64,000 nt of DNA from Rubrivivax sp. GTDB taxonomy: Bacteria; Pseudomonadota; Gammaproteobacteria; Burkholderiales; Burkholderiaceae_C. Where the stretch lies: NCBI GenBank assembly GCA_020852865.1, contig JADYZZ010000091.1:1-64000 (forward strand), in the 5' to 3' direction. Positions 8,989 through 17,536 of this stretch are shown in pieces. Numbering within the stretch: the stretch's first letter is position 1; each line of letters begins with the position of its first letter. Made by a program: the position numbers and the translations under genes. The notes below the pieces were generated by a model. It was not told the DNA's origin. It saw only the letters and a program-made list of their open reading frames with translations, and made no database searches.

Positions 8989-9855
8989 ATGCACGACGCT
9001 CCCTGCTACCTGAACGGCGAATTCCTGCGCGTTTCCGCAGCCAGGGTGAGCGTGCTCGACCGCGGCTTCATTTTCGGCGACGGCGTCTACGAGGTGGTGC
9101 CGGTGTACGCGCGGCGGCTGTTCCGCTTCGACGAGCACATGGCGCGCCTGGCGCGCTCGCTGGCCAGGCTGCGCATTGCGAACCCGGCCGGGCGCGACGA
9201 GTGGCTGGCGCGCTGCCGCGCGCTCGTGCAGGCCGAGCCGGCCGACGACCAGGTGGTGTACCTGCAGATCACGCGCGGCGTTGCGCCGCGCGAGCATGTC
9301 ATGCCCGAGGGGCAGACGCCCACCGTCTTCATGATGACCAACCCGATGCGCCCGCCGACGGCCGAGCAGCGCCGCCAGGGCGTGGCCTGCACCACGGCAC
9401 GCGACTTCCGCTGGGAGCGCGGCGACATCAAGAGCACCAGCCTGCTGGGCAACATCCTGGCGCGCCAGATGTCGGCCGACCACGGCGCCGTCGAGACCAT
9501 CATGTTCCGCGACGGCCACCTCACCGAGGCCGCGGCCAGCAACGTCTGGATCGTGCACGAGGGCGCGCTTCTCGGTCCGCCCAAGAGCGAGCTCGTGCTC
9601 GAGGGCATCCGCGTCGAGCTGCTGCGCGAGCTGTGCGCCGAATGCGGCATCGCCTACAACCTGCGTCCCATCTCCGAGGCCGACGTGCGCGCCGCCGACG
9701 AGGTGCTGCTGTCCTCGGCCACCAAGGAGGTGCTGCCGGTGACGCGCATCGACGGCGAGCCGGTCGGCCACGGCGCGGCGCGCGGCAAGCCCGGGCCGGT
9801 GTATGCGCGGCTGTACGAGGCCTACCAGCAGGCCAAGCGCACAATGTCGATCTGA
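8989..9855 (+). CDS. dat: D-amino-acid transaminase (class IV PLP)
   Basis: 288 residues of the branched-chain/D-amino-acid aminotransferase fold. The N-terminus YLNGEFLRVSAARVSVLDRG with FGDGVYEVV is characteristic. The PLP Lys lies in GDIKSTSLLGN, and the cofactor-phosphate region follows in LTEAAASNVWIV. It converts D-alanine and 2-oxoglutarate to pyruvate and D-glutamate (EC 2.6.1.21), supplying D-Glu for peptidoglycan or degrading D-amino acids. The nearby -10-like GACAAT at 8952 may be its promoter. The palindrome at 9857 begins one base after the stop codon. In many Burkholderiales this gene precedes DUF493, lipB and lipA; here only DUF493 follows. Confidence 0.9.
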   Translation: MHDAPCYLNGEFLRVSAARVSVLDRGFIFGDGVYEVVPVYARRLFRFDEHMARLARSLARLRIANPAGRDEWLARCRALVQAEPADDQVVYLQITRGVAPREHVMPEGQTPTVFMMTNPMRPPTAEQRRQGVACTTARDFRWERGDIKSTSLLGNILARQMSADHGAVETIMFRDGHLTEAAASNVWIVHEGALLGPPKSELVLEGIRVELLRELCAECGIAYNLRPISEADVRAADEVLLSSATKEVLPVTRIDGEPVGHGAARGKPGPVYARLYEAYQQAKRTMSI

Positions 9856-9856
9856 G

Positions 9857-9903
9857 AGCCTGTGGCGACATGAATCGCGGGCGTGATTCGTATCTTCACA
9901 GGT
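9857..9903. repeat. Palindromic repeat abutting dat stop codon
   Basis: An imperfect hairpin with arms AGCCTGTGGCGACATGAATC and, in the other arm, the complement of CCTGTGAAGATACGAATC. It is the same family as the elements at 45438-45481 and 51672-51718. It could serve as a terminator-like or mRNA-stabilising structure as well as a dispersed repeat. Confidence 0.65.
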
Positions 9904-9935
9904 CCGAGCCCCGGGGCGACATCAACCCCGCCGCC

Positions 9936-10217
9936 ATGGACGAGACCCCACCCGAAGCGCCGCCCGGCCTGATCGAATACCCGAGCGCGTTCCCGATCAA
10001 GGTGATGGGTGCGCAGGTCGAGGGCTTCGAGGCGGCCGTGCTCGAGCTGGCGCGTCGCCACGACCCCGCGTTCGACCCGGCGACGGTCGAGCGGCGGCCG
10101 AGCCGCGCCGGCAACTGGCTCGGGCTGACGATCACCGTCACCGCCACCAGCCGTGCGCAGCTCGATGCGCTGTACCGCGCGCTCACGGCGCATCCGCTGG
10201 TGAAGGTGGTGCTCTGA
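9936..10217 (+). CDS. DUF493/YbeD family protein
   Basis: 93 residues with the small alpha-beta ACT-like fold of the YbeD family: YPSAFPIKVMGAQVEGFEAA near the start, then GNWLGLTITVTATSRAQLDA and a C-terminal HPLVKVVL, all hallmark positions. The biochemical role of the family is unsettled; in enterobacteria it lies beside lipB, and an allosteric role has been proposed. The start ATG is 33 nt past the palindrome that follows dat. The expected lipB and lipA genes are absent downstream. Confidence 0.9.
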   Translation: MDETPPEAPPGLIEYPSAFPIKVMGAQVEGFEAAVLELARRHDPAFDPATVERRPSRAGNWLGLTITVTATSRAQLDALYRALTAHPLVKVVL

Positions 10218-10249
10218 AGCGCGCGCCGGCACCGCGGCCGCAGGGTGCG

Positions 10250-11086
10250 ATGCGCGTGCCGCGGCGCGCCGTGCCGTCTTGCGCCGCCGCGCCGGCAGGT
10301 CCGGGCGCCGCGGCGGCCGTGCGCGCCGCCGCGCCGGCTGCCGAAGGCGTGCGCGTGTCCAAGCTGATGACCGAGCGCGGCTTGGCCTCGCGCCGTGAGG
10401 CCGACGAGTGGATCGCCGCCGGCCGGGTGCAGGTCGACGGTCGGACGGCCGTGCTCGGCCAGCGCGCACGGCCCGACGCCCGCATCGAAGTCGAGGCGCA
10501 GGCGCGCAGCGAGCAGGCGCAGCGCCTGACCGTGCTGCTGCACAAGCCGATCGGCTACGTCAGCGGCCAGGCCGAGGACGGCCACCGCAACGCAGCCATG
10601 CTCGTGCGGGCCGAGAACCGCTGGGCCGAGGACCGCAGCCGCCCGGGCCTGCGCATCGGTGCCGGCGGCCTGCGCGGACTGGCGCCGGCCGGGCGCCTGG
10701 ACATCGACTCCACCGGGCTGCTGGTGCTGACGCAGGACGGGCGCATCGCACGCCAGCTCATCGGCGCGGACTCGGCGGTGGAGAAGGAGTACCTCGTGCG
10801 CGTGCGCCACCTGCGCCCCGGCCCCCTGCCCGAGGCCGAACTGGCACGGCTGCGCCACGGCCTGGCGCTCGACGGCGTGGCGCTGCGGCCGGCGCGCGTG
10901 AGCTGGGCCAACGAGGACCAGCTGCGCTTCGTGCTGCGCGAAGGGCGCAAGCGGCAGATCCGGCGCATGTGCGAGCTGGTGGGCCTGGAAGTGCTCGCGC
11001 TCAGACGCGTGCGCATCGGCAGCGTCGTGCTGGGCCGTCTGCCGCCGGGCTGCTGGCGGCTGCTCGGCGCGCACGAGCGCTTCTGA
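10250..11086 (+). CDS. RluF-like rRNA pseudouridine synthase
   Basis: 278 residues: an N-terminal S4 RNA-binding domain (VSKLMTERGLASRREADEWI at about residues 36-55, then AGRVQVDGR) and the RsuA/RluB/E/F catalytic domain. The catalytic Asp is in LAPAGRLDIDSTGLLVLTQD, followed by the KEYLVRVRHL and EGRKRQIRRMCELVG motifs. It isomerises a uridine in ribosomal RNA; the spacing and GLRGLAPAGRLD context favour RluF (23S). The first 30 residues are Ala/Pro-rich and may not be translated if a downstream start is used. The gene ends just before the minisatellite in front of the transporter gene. Confidence 0.87.
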   Translation: MRVPRRAVPSCAAAPAGPGAAAAVRAAAPAAEGVRVSKLMTERGLASRREADEWIAAGRVQVDGRTAVLGQRARPDARIEVEAQARSEQAQRLTVLLHKPIGYVSGQAEDGHRNAAMLVRAENRWAEDRSRPGLRIGAGGLRGLAPAGRLDIDSTGLLVLTQDGRIARQLIGADSAVEKEYLVRVRHLRPGPLPEAELARLRHGLALDGVALRPARVSWANEDQLRFVLREGRKRQIRRMCELVGLEVLALRRVRIGSVVLGRLPPGCWRLLGAHERF

Positions 11087-11111
11087 TGGGCGCGCTGCCC
11101 GAGCGCTTTGC

Positions 11112-11167
11112 ATGAACGCCGCCGCATGAACGCCGACGCATGAACGCCGACGCATGAATGCCGACGC
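11112..11167 (+). repeat. 14-bp tandem repeat carrying start codons
   Basis: Four head-to-tail copies of a 14-bp unit (consensus ATGAACGCCGACGC), beginning at 11112, 11126, 11140 and 11154. The fourth ATG opens the MFS transporter gene. Each of the first three ATGs opens a five-codon frame (MNAAA or MNADA) whose TGA stop overlaps the next ATG. The array is thus a chain of mini-ORFs coupled by ATGA overlaps leading into the real gene. The unit changes frame at each step, because 14 is not a multiple of three. Confidence 0.85.
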
Positions 11168-12386
11168 ACGAGTCGGCGCCGCAGCGGCGGCGCGCCCGCG
11201 CCTGACGCGCGGCCAGGCTGCGCTCGCGCTGGCGCTGCTGCTGGGCCTGCAGCCGATCACCACCGACGTCTTCCTGCCCGCGCTGCCCGCGCTCACGCAC
11301 GCCCTCGACGCCAAGCTCGAGCAGGCGCAGCTCACGATGTCGGCACTGATCCTCGCCTTCGGCATCGCGCAGCTCGTCTGGGGGCCGGTGGCCGATCGCA
11401 TCGGGCGGCGCCGCGTGCTGCTCGCCGGTCTCGCGCTGTACACGCTGGCCAGCATCGGCGCCGTGCTGGCCGGCCGCATCGAGACGCTGGTGGCCTGGCG
11501 CGTGCTGCAGGGCTTGACGCTGGCCGCGGCCATCGTCTGCGCGCGCGCTCTCGTGCGCGACCTGTACGACCCGCTCGAAGGTGCACGCGTGATGTCGCTC
11601 GGCCTGTCGGGACTGGCCGTGATCGCGCTCGTCGGCCCGGCGCTCGGCGGCCTGGCGACGACGCTCGCCGGCTGGCGCGGTGCGCTCGCGCTGGTGGCCG
11701 CGGCCGGCGCGGCGACGCTCGTCTGGGTTGCCGTGCGGCTGCCCGAGACGGCGCCCGCGCTCAACCCGCGGGCCACCGCGCCCGCGACGCTGCTCGCGCA
11801 ATGGCGCGTGATCGCGCGCGACCGCGTCTTCGTCGCCTGGACGGCCCTCGCGTCGGCCACTTACGGCGGCCTGTTCGTGATCCTCGCCGGCTCGTCCTAC
11901 GTCTACATCGGAACGCTCGGGCTCACGCCTTCGACCTACGGGCTGGCGATGGCCAGCGGCTCGGCCGCCTACCTGGCAGGCACGTTCCAGTGCCGGCGCT
12001 GGGTGGCGCGCCACGGCATGGGCGGCGCCGTGCGGCGCGCCGGCTGGTTCACGCTGGCCGGCGGCGTGTCGATGGCCGCGCTGGCGGCCGCGGGCCGGCA
12101 GTCGATGTGGGCGCTGCTCGTGCCGCAGTGGCTGTACCTGTTCGGGCATGGCGTGCACCAGCCCTGCGCGCAGGCCGGTGCGGTGGGACCGTTTCCGCGG
12201 GCCGCGGGCGCCGCGGCGGCGCTCACCGGCTTCGCGCTCGCGGCGACGGCCTTCGCCGTCGGCCTGTGGCTGGGCTGGGCACTCGACGGCACGACGCGGA
12301 CGTACGCGTTCGGCGTGGGCTGCGGCGCGCTCGCCGCCAGCGGCGTCGCGTGGACGCTCGTGCAGCGGCTGGCGCCGCTGCACTGA
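11154..12386 (+). CDS. MFS drug transporter, Bcr/CflA family
   Basis: 410 residues with about 12 membrane helices. Family signatures are [16 protein letters not shown] in helix 1, the loop 2-3 motif [15 protein letters not shown], and the [21 protein letters not shown] region of Bcr-type proteins. These export antibiotics such as bicyclomycin or sulphonamides, or small metabolites, using the proton gradient. The start is the fourth ATG of the 14-bp array; the first three lead to immediate stops, so expression probably depends on re-initiation. Only 17 nt separate it from miaA, suggesting one transcript. The substrate is unknown. Confidence 0.9.
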   Translation: MNADARVGAAAAARPRLTRGQAALALALLLGLQPITTDVFLPALPALTHALDAKLEQAQLTMSALILAFGIAQLVWGPVADRIGRRRVLLAGLALYTLASIGAVLAGRIETLVAWRVLQGLTLAAAIVCARALVRDLYDPLEGARVMSLGLSGLAVIALVGPALGGLATTLAGWRGALALVAAAGAATLVWVAVRLPETAPALNPRATAPATLLAQWRVIARDRVFVAWTALASATYGGLFVILAGSSYVYIGTLGLTPSTYGLAMASGSAAYLAGTFQCRRWVARHGMGGAVRRAGWFTLAGGVSMAALAAAGRQSMWALLVPQWLYLFGHGVHQPCAQAGAVGPFPRAAGAAAALTGFALAATAFAVGLWLGWALDGTTRTYAFGVGCGALAASGVAWTLVQRLAPLH

Positions 12387-12403
12387 GCGCCAGGCGCTGC
12401 GCC

Positions 12404-13354
12404 ATGCATGCGGTGTGCCTGGCCGGCCCCACGGCCAGCGGCAAGAGCGCCCTGGCGCTCGCCTTCGCCGCGCATCGGGGCCGCGTCGAGATCGTCAGCG
12501 TCGACTCGGCCCAGGTGTACCGCGGCATGGACATCGGCACCGCCAAGCCCGGCGCGGCCGAGCGCGCGGCCTGTCCGCACCACCTGATCGACCTCCTCGA
12601 TCCGCGCGAGGCGTACTCGGCGGCACGCTTCGCCGCCGACGCACAGCGCGTCGTGGGCGAGATCCGCGCGCGCGGCGCATTGCCGCTGCTGGTGGGCGGC
12701 ACGATGCTGTACTTCAAGGCGCTGCGCGCCGGGCTCGACCGCCTGCCCCAGGCCGACCCGGCGCTGCGCGCCGCGCTCGACGCCGAAGCGGCCGAGCGCG
12801 GCTGGCCGGCGCTGCACGCCGAACTCGCGCGCGTCGACCCGGCCAGCGCAGCGCGGCTCGCGCCGCACGACGCGCAGCGCATCCAGCGTGCGCTCGAAGT
12901 CTGGCGCGCGAGCGGCCGGCCGCTCTCGGCCTGGCTCGGCGAGCCGCGGCGCGAAGACGCCGAACGCTGGCCGCTGGTGGCGCTCGAGCCGCTTTCGCGG
13001 GCCTGGCTGCACGAGCGCATCGCGCGGCGCTTCGACGCCATGCTGGCCGCCGGTCTGCTCGACGAGGTGCGTGCGCTGCGCGCGCGCGGCGATCTGCACC
13101 CGGGGCTGCCGTCGATGCGCTGCGTCGGCTACCGCCAGGTCTGGCAGGCGCTCGAGCGTGGCGACGACATGCTCGCGCTGCGCGGTGACGCGATGGCCGC
13201 GCTGCGCGCGGCCGGCATCGCCGCCACGCGCCAACTCGCCAAGCGCCAGCTCACCTGGCTGCGCGCCCTGCCCGCGCGCCAAAGCGTCGCCTGCGACGGG
13301 CGCGACGCGCAGGCGCGCGGCCTCGAGGCGCTGCGGCACGCGGCGGGCGCGTAG
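12404..13354 (+). CDS. miaA: tRNA dimethylallyltransferase
   Basis: 316 residues. The P-loop [14 protein letters not shown] is at residues 6-19, followed by the catalytic [19 protein letters not shown] and the [18 protein letters not shown] substrate region. The C-terminal [10 protein letters not shown] motif is also present. The enzyme transfers a dimethylallyl group to N6 of A37 in tRNAs that read UNN codons. Of two closely spaced ATGs (12404 and 12408) only the first is in frame. In many proteobacteria miaA follows mutL; here it follows an MFS transporter instead. Confidence 0.95.
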   Translation: MHAVCLAGPTASGKSALALAFAAHRGRVEIVSVDSAQVYRGMDIGTAKPGAAERAACPHHLIDLLDPREAYSAARFAADAQRVVGEIRARGALPLLVGGTMLYFKALRAGLDRLPQADPALRAALDAEAAERGWPALHAELARVDPASAARLAPHDAQRIQRALEVWRASGRPLSAWLGEPRREDAERWPLVALEPLSRAWLHERIARRFDAMLAAGLLDEVRALRARGDLHPGLPSMRCVGYRQVWQALERGDDMLALRGDAMAALRAAGIAATRQLAKRQLTWLRALPARQSVACDGRDAQARGLEALRHAAGA

Positions 13355-13543
13355 CGCCGCGGCATGCAGGACATCCCCGCCCCGCAGTCGCGGGTTCTAG
13401 GGCAGGCCCGGAGCGGTCCGTCCGGGGCTTCGCGATATAGTCCGCCACCTTGGCGGAAGAGGCCAGAAGCGGCCCACGAGGCTGCCGAACCAGCAACCGC
13501 CGTGCCGCGCGTGACCCCGCGCGCGGACGACTGGAGGACGTGA

Positions 13544-14239
13544 GTGGATTTCGCCGAACAGCAGCGCAACCCTGGCCGGCACGCGGTGGGATTCGGCATC
13601 GTGCTGGCCTTGCACCTGCTGCTGGGATGGGCGCTCGTGACCGGCCTGGCGCAGCGCATGGTCGAGGTGATCCGCGCGCCGATCGAGACCAAGATCATCG
13701 AGGAGGCCAAGCCGCCGCCGCCGCCGCCGCCCGAGAACCTGCCGCCGCCGCCGAAGTTCGCGCCGCCGCCGCCTTCGTTCGTGCCGCCGCCCGAAGTTCA
13801 TGTCAATCCGCCGCCGATGGCCGCGCCGACGATCACCACCACCACGGTGGCGCCGCCGCCGGCGCCGGTGACGATCGCGCCGCCGCCGGCGCCGGCCGCA
13901 CCGCCGGCGCCCGCGGCGCCGCCGCCGCCGCCGCGCATCGCCGCCAAGCCGGCGATCGCCAACGTCCGTGCCTGTGCGCCCACCGGCGACGACTACCCGG
14001 CCGCCGCGCGCCGCGCCGAGGCTACCGGCACGACCCGGGTGCGCTTCACCGTCGGCCCCGACGGCAAGCTGGCGAGCGCCGAGGTCGTGAAGTCCGCCGG
14101 CCCGACGCGCGAGCACAAGATGCTCGACCGCATCGCACTGGCCAAGCTCGGCGAATGCACGTTCACGCCGGGCATCGACGACCACGGCAAGCCGACTGGA
14201 GGCTCGTTCGACGTCGAATACGTATGGAGGCTCGAGTAG
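13544..14239 (+). CDS. tonB: TonB energy-transducer protein
   Basis: 231 residues: one N-terminal membrane anchor (GIVLALHLLLGWALVTGLA, about 17-35), a Pro-rich periplasmic spacer at about 56-130, and a C-terminal TonB domain (DYPAAARRAEATGTTRVRFT onward) ending FDVEYVWRLE. The spacer is encoded largely by CCG runs, giving a trinucleotide microsatellite around 13713-13935. The start is GTG with a GGAGG Shine-Dalgarno sequence; no nearer ATG is in frame. It leads the operon with exbB, two exbD genes and a TPR gene, which together couple the proton motive force to outer-membrane receptors. No TonB-dependent receptor lies in the window. Confidence 0.93.
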   Translation: MDFAEQQRNPGRHAVGFGIVLALHLLLGWALVTGLAQRMVEVIRAPIETKIIEEAKPPPPPPPENLPPPPKFAPPPPSFVPPPEVHVNPPPMAAPTITTTTVAPPPAPVTIAPPPAPAAPPAPAAPPPPPRIAAKPAIANVRACAPTGDDYPAAARRAEATGTTRVRFTVGPDGKLASAEVVKSAGPTREHKMLDRIALAKLGECTFTPGIDDHGKPTGGSFDVEYVWRLE

Positions 14240-14361
14240 CCGCGCCTGCGCGCCGCCTCGCGCCTGCAGCCCCCGCCGCATCCCGAACCCACCCGAGCCC
14301 ATCCAGGCGCCACGCAGCCGCGACCGCGCCGCCTTCGTCAAGAGAGTCCGCTGGAGGAACC

Positions 14362-15213
14362 ATGTCCCTGTTCAACGCTGTGCGCGCGTCGCTGGCCGCC
14401 GCCCTCGTCGCCACCGTCACGCTCGCGGCCGTCGTGCCGACGCCGGCCCGCGCGCAGGCGGCCTCGGCGCCCGCGGTCGAGGCCTCGGCCGCGCCGGCGC
14501 CGGTGCCGGCAGCCGAGCCCGCTCCCCCGCCCAAGCCTGCGGTGAGCGAAGAGGCCGTCGACAACCCCTACGGCCTGAAGGCGCTGTGGGGCCAGGGCGA
14601 CTTCGTCGCCAAGGGCACGCTGGTCATCCTCGTCATCATGTCGATGGGCAGCTGGTACATCATCTTCACGAAGGTCTTCGAGCAGCGCGCGATGCTCAAG
14701 ACCGCACGCGAGAGCTCCGACGCGTTCTGGAAGGCCGGCTCGGTGAAGGCCGGCGTCGGCCAGCTCAAGGAGGGCTCGGCGCTGCGCTACATCGCCGAGC
14801 AGGGCATCAAGGCGAGCGATCATCACGAAGGCACGATGGTCGAGTCGATCGACAAGCTCACCTGGATCGGCATGTCGATCGACCGCGCCATGGGCAGCGT
14901 GCAGGGTCGGCTGCAGGACGGCATGGCCTTCCTCGCCACGGTCGGCTCGACCGCCCCGTTCGTCGGCCTTTTCGGCACCGTCTGGGGCATCTACAACGCG
15001 CTCGTGAAGATCGGCATCAGCGGCCAGGCCTCGATCGACAAGGTGGCCGGCCCGGTGGGCGAGGCGCTGATCATGACCGCCTTCGGCCTCGCCGTGGCCG
15101 TGCCGGCGGTGATGGGCTACAACTGGCTGCTGCGTCGCAACAAGAACGTGCTCGACGCCACCCGGGCCTTCGCGGGCGATCTGCACAGCGTGCTGATCGC
15201 CGGCAAGCGCTGA
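14362..15213 (+). CDS. exbB: ExbB/TolQ-type proton channel
   Basis: 283 residues with a cleavable-looking N-terminal signal (ending ARAQA) and an Ala/Pro-rich stretch to about residue 65, then three membrane segments of the MotA/TolQ/ExbB domain. The conserved region FLATVGSTAPFVGLFGTVWG and the final GEALIMTAFGLAVAVPAVMGYN helix are present. The N-terminal extension makes it longer than E. coli ExbB (244). It forms the proton-conducting complex with ExbD that energises TonB. A GGAGG ribosome site precedes the ATG. Confidence 0.93.
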   Translation: MSLFNAVRASLAAALVATVTLAAVVPTPARAQAASAPAVEASAAPAPVPAAEPAPPPKPAVSEEAVDNPYGLKALWGQGDFVAKGTLVILVIMSMGSWYIIFTKVFEQRAMLKTARESSDAFWKAGSVKAGVGQLKEGSALRYIAEQGIKASDHHEGTMVESIDKLTWIGMSIDRAMGSVQGRLQDGMAFLATVGSTAPFVGLFGTVWGIYNALVKIGISGQASIDKVAGPVGEALIMTAFGLAVAVPAVMGYNWLLRRNKNVLDATRAFAGDLHSVLIAGKR

Positions 15214-15248
15214 GCGCGCTGCCGCTGGCGCCGCAGGAGAAGACCGCC

Positions 15249-15692
15249 ATGGCGATGCAGGTCGGGCCCGCCGACAGCGAAGGCGAAGGCGAGCTGAACA
15301 ACACCATCAACACCACGCCGCTGGTCGACGTGATGCTGGTGCTGCTCATCATCTTCCTGATCACCATCCCGGTGGTCACGCAGTCGATCCGGCTCGAGCT
15401 GCCCAAGGAACGCAACGTGCCGACGCAGACCAAGCCCGAGAACGTGGTGCTGTCGGTGAACCGCGAAGGCGAGATCTACTGGGGCATGGAGCGCGTCCCC
15501 GACATCGAGGCGCTGGTGACGCGGCTCAAGACCGAGGCCGTGAAGGAACCGCAGCCCGAGGTGCACATCCGCGGCGACCTCGACGTGCGCTACGAGGCCG
15601 TCGGCCGCGTCGTCGTCGCCTGCCAGCGTGCAGGCATCTTCAAGGTCGGCTTCATCACCGAGCCGCCCGTCGGCGCGGGCGCACGTCCGTAG
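15249..15692 (+). CDS. exbD: ExbD/TolR biopolymer transport protein (first)
   Basis: 147 residues: a short cytoplasmic tail, one membrane helix (DVMLVLLIIFLITIPVV) with the essential Asp in TTPLVDVMLVLL, and a periplasmic domain. The first of two adjacent exbD genes. It differs from the second in tail and periplasmic domain, so they are an old pair and not a recent duplication. It partners ExbB; a two-ExbD arrangement is known in Xanthomonas, where the second copy is needed for some substrates but not for iron. Confidence 0.92.
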   Translation: MAMQVGPADSEGEGELNNTINTTPLVDVMLVLLIIFLITIPVVTQSIRLELPKERNVPTQTKPENVVLSVNREGEIYWGMERVPDIEALVTRLKTEAVKEPQPEVHIRGDLDVRYEAVGRVVVACQRAGIFKVGFITEPPVGAGARP

Positions 15693-15704
15693 GAGCGAGC
15701 CGCG

Positions 15705-16124
15705 ATGGCCATGCAAGTGGGAAGCAGCGACGAAGGCGACATGATGCTCGACATCAACACCACGCCGCTGATCGACGTGATGCTGGTGCTGCTGATCATG
15801 TTCATCATCACGATCCCGATCCAGACGCACGCGGTCAAGATGAACATGCCGATCGCCAAGGGCGCGCCGCCGCCCAAGCCGCCCGAGATCGTGCGCATCG
15901 ACGTCGACTTCGACGGCACGATCGGCTGGAACGGCGAGATCGTTCCCGATCGCGCCGCGCTCGAATCGCGCTTGCAGGCGGTGGCTGCGCAGGCCGACCA
16001 GCCCGAGGTCCATCTGCGCCCCAACAAGCTCGTGCCGTACCGCGTGGTGGCCATGATCCTGGCCTCGGCGCAGCGCTTGGGCGTCACCAAGATCGGTCTG
16101 GTCGGCAACGAGCAGTTCCTCTGA
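15705..16124 (+). CDS. exbD: ExbD/TolR biopolymer transport protein (second)
   Basis: 139 residues with the same plan as the gene 12 nt upstream: DINTTPLIDVMLVLLIMFII membrane segment with the proton-carrying Asp, then a periplasmic domain with Pro-rich AKGAPPPKPPEIVRID. The two ExbD proteins share the membrane motif but little of the periplasmic domain. Likely part of the same complex, perhaps specialised for a subset of receptors (inference). Confidence 0.92.
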   Translation: MAMQVGSSDEGDMMLDINTTPLIDVMLVLLIMFIITIPIQTHAVKMNMPIAKGAPPPKPPEIVRIDVDFDGTIGWNGEIVPDRAALESRLQAVAAQADQPEVHLRPNKLVPYRVVAMILASAQRLGVTKIGLVGNEQFL

Positions 16125-16161
16125 CCCTGCGCGTCCTACGGCCCCCCGAGTTCCTGACGTC

Positions 16162-17382
16162 ATGAAGATCGCCTCGCTGCGCCCGGCCCTGCTCGCATTC
16201 GCTGTCGCCGGTCTCGTCGCCGCCGCGGCGCCGGCAGCCGCGCAGGGTCTGCGGCCCGAGGTCGGCAAGCCGCTGCAGCAGGCCTCCGACCTGCTCAAGT
16301 CCGGCCGCGCGAAGGAGGCCCTGGCCAAGGTGCGCGAGGCCGAGAACGCCAGCGGCATCACGCCGGCCGAGCGGCAGACCATCGACGCGATGAAGGCGGC
16401 AGCGGCGCAGCGCGCCGGCGACCACGCCACCGCGGTGCAGGCGCTCGAGGCGCTGGCCGGACGCGCCAGCGGTGCGCAGCTCGGCCAGTACGCCGAGCAG
16501 CTGGGCGCGGCCTACGCGCAGATGCGCAACAACGCCAAGGCCGGCGAATGGCTGGCCAAGGCCATCGCCGCCGGCAACAACAGCGCCAGCGTGCGGCAGC
16601 TGCAGCAGTACCTGCAGGCCGCCAGCGGCGACTACGCGGCCATCGCGCGCGAGGCCGCCGCCACGGTGCAGGCCGCCGAACAGGCCGGCCGCCGGCCCGA
16701 GGAGGGCGAGCTGCTGCGTCTGGCCGACGCCCAGCAGCGCACCGGCAACACCAACGGCTACGTGCACACGCTCGAGAAGCTGCTGTTCAACTACCCGAAG
16801 AAGGATTACTGGAACGCCTATCTGGGCCGGCTGCCGCGCAAGCCGGGCTTCTCGCAGCGCTATGACATCGACGTCATGCGCCTGCGCCTGGCCACCGGCA
16901 CACTCACCAAGACCGACGAGTACATGGAGCTGGCGCAGCTCGCGCTGCAGGCCGGCCTGCCGGCCGAGGCCAGGCGCATCATCGACCAGGGCTACAAGGC
17001 CGGGCTGCTGGGCACCGGGCCGGAAGCCGCACGCCACCAGCGGCTGCGCGAGCTCGCGCTCAAGCAGGAGGCCGAGGCGAGGGCCAGCCTGCCCGCGCAG
17101 GCGGCCGAGGCCGCCGGCGAGAAGGAAGGCGATCAGCTCGTCAAGATCGGCTACGCCTACGTCTCCATCGGCGAAGTCGACAAGGGCCTGCAGCTCATCC
17201 AGGAGGGCATCGCCAAGGGTCAGCTCAAGCGCCCCGACGAAGCCAGGCTGCGCCTGGGCATGGCGCAGCTGCAGTCGGGCAAGAACCGCGCGCAGGCGCT
17301 GGCGACGCTGCGCAGCGTCAAGGGCAGCGACGGCACGACGGACATCGCGCGGCTCTGGGCCCTCGTGCCCAACGGCGGCTGA
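16162..17382 (+). CDS. Exported TPR-repeat protein of the TonB operon
   Basis: 406 residues with a signal peptide (MKIASLRPALLAFAVAGL, cleavage near AAAQG) and TPR-like helical repeats throughout, for example LLKSGRAKEALAKVREAENA and the closing VKIGYAYVSIGEVDKGLQLI. Predicted to be periplasmic. It lies 37 nt after the second exbD and is probably co-transcribed. Comparable TPR proteins follow tonB-exbBD in other proteobacteria and may act as scaffolds; the exact role is unknown. Confidence 0.85.
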   Translation: MKIASLRPALLAFAVAGLVAAAAPAAAQGLRPEVGKPLQQASDLLKSGRAKEALAKVREAENASGITPAERQTIDAMKAAAAQRAGDHATAVQALEALAGRASGAQLGQYAEQLGAAYAQMRNNAKAGEWLAKAIAAGNNSASVRQLQQYLQAASGDYAAIAREAAATVQAAEQAGRRPEEGELLRLADAQQRTGNTNGYVHTLEKLLFNYPKKDYWNAYLGRLPRKPGFSQRYDIDVMRLRLATGTLTKTDEYMELAQLALQAGLPAEARRIIDQGYKAGLLGTGPEAARHQRLRELALKQEAEARASLPAQAAEAAGEKEGDQLVKIGYAYVSIGEVDKGLQLIQEGIAKGQLKRPDEARLRLGMAQLQSGKNRAQALATLRSVKGSDGTTDIARLWALVPNGG

Positions 17383-17536
17383 GCAAGGCCGGCGCCGCCG
17401 CGGCGGCCATCGCCCAGGCGCGTGCATGCGCGAGGGGCTGCCGGTCATGAACGTCAGGCTCGAGACCGGTCAGCTCCGGCACGCCGCCCATCCGGCGAAG
17501 AGCCGATCGGCGGCTCCTGGCTCTCGGCGCGGTTGT

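Noticed and set aside
9857-9903. Ordinary intrinsic terminator of dat
   Set aside because: There is no T-tract and the DUF493 gene follows on the same strand. The sequence is also repeated elsewhere, so it is treated as a repeat family with possible 3'-end function.
15249-16124. Recent duplication of exbD
   Set aside because: The two proteins share the membrane motif but differ in the periplasmic domain and tail. They are an old pair also known in other proteobacteria.
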